From: Sipunculus nudus
Lineage: Eukaryota; Annelida; Sipuncula; Golfingiida; Sipunculidae
NCBI GenBank assembly: GCA_026874595.1
Contig: CM049316.1
Span: forward strand, 67,978,676 to 68,042,675
Length of the DNA stretch: 64,000 nt
Direction of reading: 5' to 3'
The notes under the pieces are model-generated. The model made no database searches and had not been told where the DNA came from. It saw only the letters and a list, made by a program, of their open reading frames with translations. Positions within the stretch are counted from its first letter, which is position 1. The number at the start of each line of letters is the position of its first letter. Below, piece after piece: positions 60,155-64,000 of the stretch. The position numbers and the translations under genes are program-made.

Positions 60155-60991
60155 ATACATGAGTACAAGAAATGTAGGTATTTAACAATATATATGCATA
60201 CCAGAAATAAGAAATTGTATGGGGGACCACTGTGTAACATAGAAGCTTTAAGCGTTAATAATGTGTACAAATTATGAAATGAGCATTTTCCAGCAATATG
60301 GGGAACAAATAGGCTGTTATAATCTTCTAATCACAAAAACATGTAACTGATATATGTTTCATCATCAATTAATTTAGATTTCTAATTGACTTGTCAATCC
60401 AGCCTTGGGTTTTACATCCTAACAGAGATATACACGTATATAACACCTTCAAGTTTTGATTGGTAAATAACATTATTGTCCTATCATTGCTGATTGACAA
60501 CTGGGATTGTGACAACATGTATCAGATATTTCAGAACAGTGGTTCCTGTATATTGATCCGATTTAATCCAGACCAGGGCAGCTCTCCATAGGACCTACTT
60601 CTAATAGTAAATATAGCTCAGAGAACCAAAAGCTCACGCTTACTGAGTTTGACATTTGCAGACATGACTTTTTTCCTTTAAAGTCACTTTATCTTCACCA
60701 GATTAAAGTATCTGTTGATTGGTGGACAGAAAGCTCAGTAATCTCTCTAATGTATACATAGTTCATATGTAGAAAACATTACTTGCCTGAAATAATCGGG
60801 AGGCACATCTATCTACCCGTAAGTTAAAAATAAAAATCTACCTCTACATTAAACTGTCATACTGAAATATCTATATGCTTTGACATTTTAAATAGACGAG
60901 ATACTTTAGCATTTAAAAAATCAATTATTTTTATGAAAATACCCTAATAAACTATTACACATACATACATATATTTATGTTATATGTATGT

Positions 60992-61022
<31 letters not shown>

Positions 61023-61044
61023 TATTTATTATATATATATATAT
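60155..61044. other. Intergenic, no gene recognised
   Basis: Only short frames. Ends in TA-rich sequence (about 60955-61043) directly before the LTR-like unit. Confidence 0.45.
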
Positions 61045-61789
61045 TGTTACAGGTGCTCTTTTTATCGTGTGACACGGGCGTAACTCGTATGGTGACACCC
61101 TCGCCGGACCGCTTGTTGAACTTTATGTTTAATCCGTACTGGTTGAACTCTCGTTGTCATGCTAGCTAGGAGTTTTCACGCCTGGTCGTGGGTCACGTGG
61201 TGATCCTGGTATGTAGAGATACATACAGCGTTTTTCTGGACGGTTCTGTAACGCGTGTTTACCGTGTATTATGTATTATTCTTAGACTGTTCGAGAAGTT
61301 GAAAATTCTCGGCTTGGAGTGAAGAGTATATAAAGGGGCTGTGTTTATAAGAGCAGAGAGAGCAGAGAAGATTTTCCAGCGGACGCAAAAGCGTGTTTCA
61401 GTTTCTGGGACCTTATCTGACGTGTGCGGCAATTATAGATTTTCGTCTGAGTTTCTCCTGGATTTTATGCATTTGGACTTTCAGTTTACTTTCTGGATTG
61501 TTACAAGAGCTTTACACTGGACTGTCATTTTCCGAGAGTATACATTTAAAGAACCTATCGTTATGACGGTGTTGGGTTCCAGGTACTGTGCACATTGTTT
61601 TACATTGTTTATTTTTCTGTGTGATAGTATTGATTTGTTGTTATACCGCTGTTTTACTGCATAATTGTATTGATTTAGTGTATTGTAATGTTAGGGTTGT
61701 TTTAAGAATAAATTATAGTTATTTGTTAACAAAAAACCACTGACTTCTTTATTCAGTCCCCTAGACATTTCACGCTGCCTCGTGTTACA
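61045..61789 (+). mobile_element. Solo LTR-like unit (about 745 bp)
   Basis: Begins TGTTACAGGTGCTC and ends CCTCGTGTTACA, obeying the TG...CA rule. Internal order is that of an LTR: a TATATAAA box at 61327-61334, a transcribed region starting near GTTTATAAGAGCAGAGAG, and AATAAA at 61707-61712 some 80 bases before the end. It is clearly richer in GC than its flanks. No primer-binding site, internal genes or target duplication were seen, so it is either a solo LTR or a truncated copy. The open frame at 61341-61664 is not a recognised protein. Confidence 0.55.
61327..61334 (+). promoter_or_regulatory. TATA box of the LTR-like unit
   Basis: TATATAAA followed by GGGGCTGTG; together with the AATAAA 380 bases downstream it gives the U3-R-U5 order. 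Confidence 0.45.
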
Positions 61790-61879
61790 GAATCTGATTT
61801 GTTTTTTATCTCCATTACACAATTTGTGTTCATCACGCATACGTGATCTGTTTATTTTATGTTCCGTAACAATATAAAA

Positions 61880-61916
<37 letters not shown>

Positions 61917-62209
61917 AATTTACACCGGGTGTCTACAGATTAATTTCCCCGACATATCTCCAATATTTTTATTGTCTAACTAAATGTCATGACACCAAGG
62001 TGTTTATTACAATTTGATATTTTTTTTTGGCACTGGGCTAGATGTTAAAAAAAAAATATATAGCCTTCGACTCTTTAATTTCTACCTTTTTAAAAGGTCT
62101 CCTTAATTTGGCCATAATAATATAACAAGACCACTTAACTGCGATGTTTTCCTTTCTCTGACCGAGGCATCAATGCAGCTCGAACTCGAATTCCATAATC
62201 TAAATAACT
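61790..62209. other. Intergenic, no gene recognised
   Basis: Contains (TA)n at about 61881-61914. No supported frame. Confidence 0.4.
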
Positions 62210-62319
62210 TTAGTATATAGAAGTAGTGAAAACATACATAGGACATCTGTTCTCGATGCACTTATCTGCAACCCCCAAGGTCTCAAACATGAACGGGTCA
62301 TTGTTATATCCATCTAGTC
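62210..62319 (-). CDS. Candidate terminal exon, unrecognised
   Basis: The minus strand has TTGCGTGTTTTCAG, then an open stretch with YNNDPFMFETLGVADKCIEN and RCPMYVFTTSIY, ending at TAA (62212-62210). The acceptor is good and the composition is coding-like. It lies downstream of the S8-like locus 2 on the same strand and might belong to a neighbouring or alternative transcript. Family unknown. Confidence 0.25.
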
Positions 62320-62604
62320 CTGAAAACACGCAAGTGACATGTATCGTTAAGTAAAATAACATCTCAATTGACCTGTTAACCTGCGTGGTCAGTATACCAA
62401 ACCACATGTAAGTCTTTAGAGTACTAACAAATTCAGTTGTCTATGTTATGTCAGATTAACTCTGTTATCTTTCTAAAGGTTTGCCTTTGAGGCGTCGGAC
62501 TGAGAACATACATTTGAGAAAATCGACTCATTAACATGCACCATAAAGCCCATCGGCATACTTCTACGGGGACTTGTACTGTCTTACTTAATGGTAAGTA
62601 AATA

Positions 62605-62828
62605 CACTTAAATATCCTTGCCGGCCCACAAGCTTGGCTGAGTTGATTTGTCTGTGTATTTCATGATGATCGGTTTGAGTTTGTCCCAATCCATGAGATG
62701 TGACCAGGGATCAAGGACACCGTGACCTCTCTCGGCTGTTCTGCTGTCAGGGTTCTCACACATCTGTATTAGGATTTGTCTCATGGTGTCCGTGGTCGAC
62801 AGACGCTGACAGCGCCACTCCTCTAGAT
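62605..62828 (-). pseudogene. S8-like locus 2, terminal exon
   Basis: Acceptor GTGTGTTACAG, two bases finishing a split codon, then LEEWRCQRLSTTDTMRQIL and ERGHGVLDPWSHLMDWDKLK, ending in TAA at 62607-62605. The G-x-G-x-x-DP motif is the usual C-terminal helix lead-in of S8 domains. The same intron phase as locus 1 supports common origin. Confidence 0.55.
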
Positions 62829-62980
62829 CTGTAACACACATAACACATGGTCAGATCATGTTGTTCTGCTGTCTGAGTTCTCACACATCTGTATAAGGAT
62901 TTGTCTCATGGTGTCCATGGACAACAGACATCAGCAGCGCCACTCTAGATCTGTAACACACAGAACACAATCAGTTCATG
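62736..62980 (-). repeat. Tandem duplication spanning the last S8-like splice acceptor
   Basis: 62861-62980 repeats 62736-62860: shared text includes TCTCACACATCTGTAT, AGGATTTGTCTCATGGTGTC, CAGCGCCACT and CTAGATCTGTAACACACA. The upstream copy (in gene order) keeps the acceptor TGTGTTACAG but has a 3-base deletion and a TGA in the exon frame. It therefore looks like a dead duplicate of the acceptor and first part of the exon. Confidence 0.85.
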
Positions 62981-63196
62981 TACTGATTGTAACTGTTCCT
63001 AAAAGGTTTAGATATACAGTTTAACCCTTTCAAATACAGAACATGTCAATATCAGATATCTAAAGAATATAGTAGCTTTAATCATCCGAAAGGAGGGTAT
63101 TAAAAGTATGCTTGAGAACACATGGTCATGATATGTATTGATGTGATTGTATTTATTCTGACAAGATACAGACATACAGTTTAACCCTGTAAATAC

Positions 63197-63779
63197 ATCA
63201 CATTTCCTTAATAGACAGTCTGACCGAATCCCGTTCACAGACAGACACTCAGTAATAGGGAAGCTGTGGTACGGAAGTGACATATCAAACCAGGCGGGCG
63301 TTATAAAAACAGTTCTGTCTCTGAGGCGCTGTATCAGCTCTACGCCACTTAGTGTGGCAAAAATGTGGATCCAGAAGACTGGCTGTACAATCACGTGAAC
63401 ATCCTGCTGAATAAACTGCTGCATGGCTATGGGTATAGTTAGTCCATTCAAACTTGGCATCAGACGTAATACATTTTATATGAACAAAGTGTACATTGTC
63501 CAGCAGTGAGTCGCCATCAGCCGTACACAACATATTGACGATGCCGGCTATGCACGACGTGGTGTGGTCCAACCATTCTCTGGAACTGTCCGGCTCGTCA
63601 CTACAGACGCTTGTGCTCGTCAGGTAAAGGTTACGGCCAGCCAAGAACGGGTGGGAGGGGTTTAACCCGCTGCCGATTATACCAACCACCACCTTGTGTG
63701 TGAGACCACCCCGGGCATCCGTCAACTGACGCAGGAAACTCTCTTTACATGTCTCTGTGTATGATGACGTGTAGTTCAC
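63197..63779 (-). pseudogene. S8-like locus 2, exon with Asp/His-region motifs and a frameshift
   Basis: Two overlapping minus frames (63779-63440 and 63475-63202) each carry homologous, coding-like sequence, so a one- or two-base indel is the simplest explanation. A donor in phase 1 is AAAT followed by GTGATG; the alternative is GTATTT five bases on. Confidence 0.5.
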
Positions 63780-64000
63780 CTGAAATATATTTCAAATATT
63801 GCATTTAACACAACGAACTGTAGATGGTGCGGCGTTAACAATGAATGACGACGTCTATATAAGGAGTAAAATTTCTAAGATATGTTTAGAAATGTATATG
63901 TTACAGTCAATGTGTAAAATCAGTCAATTTTTAATTTCCTGAAATTATCAGTCAATTTACAAATTGCCTGATTCACTCAGGCATTTTACAAAATGACTTA
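63780..64000. other. Presumed intron of S8-like locus 2 (minus strand)
   Basis: AT-rich, no frame. Precedes the acceptor of the first visible exon. A short duplicated phrase (AATCAGTCAATTT / TATCAGTCAATTT) occurs near 63925 and 63945. Confidence 0.4.

Larger units (their letters stand above)
62605..63779 (-). pseudogene. Degenerate subtilisin-fold (S8-like) protein, locus 2
   Basis: Exon a begins at 63779 after TATTTCAG and runs to about 63202-63197; exon b is 62828-62605. Exon a reads VVVGIIGSGLNPSHPFL, matching the S8 first strand V-x-V-I-D-T-G-I-x-x-x-HP-x-L but with Gly in place of the catalytic Asp. DHTTSCIAGIV then parallels the S8 HGTxxAG His motif. A frameshift between about 63475 and 63440 separates LLDNVHFVHIKCITSD from LNGLTIPIAMQQFIQQDVHV; LRDRTVFITPAWFD and ITECLSVNGIRSDCLL follow. 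Exon b has TDTMRQILIQMC and ERGHGVLDPW. The nucleophile segment found in locus 1 between these parts is absent. Earlier exons lie beyond the window. A pseudogene or inactive paralogue. Confidence 0.5.

Overview
The window is AT-rich metazoan nuclear DNA. It has spliced exons with GT-AG junctions, non-LTR retrotransposons, SINE-like pieces, satellite arrays and many (TA)n tracts. The best guess for the host is a lophotrochozoan, most likely a bivalve mollusc. That rests on an invertebrate-style BRICHOS gene, a repeat of the TTAGCTC...GTCCG kind that I associate with bivalves, and L2/CR1-like and L1/Tx1-like LINEs. The species cannot be named from the sequence alone. Nothing looks prokaryotic.

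Layout. 1-16.3 kb is mostly repeats: a palindromic array next to a pogo/Tigger-type transposase remnant (1-907), a 3.4 kb element with long inverted arms (about 1036-4416), a dispersed composite repeat in two large copies (about 5.5-6.3 and 10.3-11.4 kb), and a near-perfect 181 bp tandem duplication (7.9-8.26 kb). A likely 5' UTR exon lies near 13.84-13.96 kb. 16.35-28.45 kb (+) is the one convincing intact gene: a type II membrane BRICHOS protein in six coding exons. Its last intron appears to start with GC rather than GT, and two C-termini are possible. The spliced form ends in a furin-type RQRR site and a short cysteine-containing peptide. The unspliced form ends in a lysine-rich tail with its own AATAAA. 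Intron 5 carries a 1.95 kb TA-flanked inverted-repeat element.

28.9-38.2 kb is repeats: a SINE-like piece, a possible LTR fragment, a diverged ~140 bp satellite, and two outlying fragments of the 39 bp minisatellite found at 47 kb. 38.2-41.3 kb (-) holds exons of a degenerate subtilisin-fold (S8-like) protein. Just upstream on the same strand are two CARD-like exons, one with a frameshift. 42.6-45.0 kb is an L2/CR1-like LINE (-) split by a second, 5'-truncated LINE (+). 45.2-48.3 kb holds two tandem arrays, with ~248 bp and 39 bp units. 48.3-53.7 kb shows no gene. A tRNA-like SINE (53.9 kb) and a nearly full-length L1/Tx1-type ORF2 with three in-frame TAA codons (56.2-59.8 kb) follow, then a solo-LTR-like unit (61.0-61.8 kb). 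The right edge (62.6-63.8 kb, -) is a second S8-like copy. It has a frameshift, apparently lacks the nucleophile segment, and has a tandem duplication over its last splice acceptor.

The most interesting themes are the BRICHOS gene with its alternative C-termini, and the pair of decayed S8-like loci with one beside CARD exons. All family calls come from reading motifs by eye; no searches were run.
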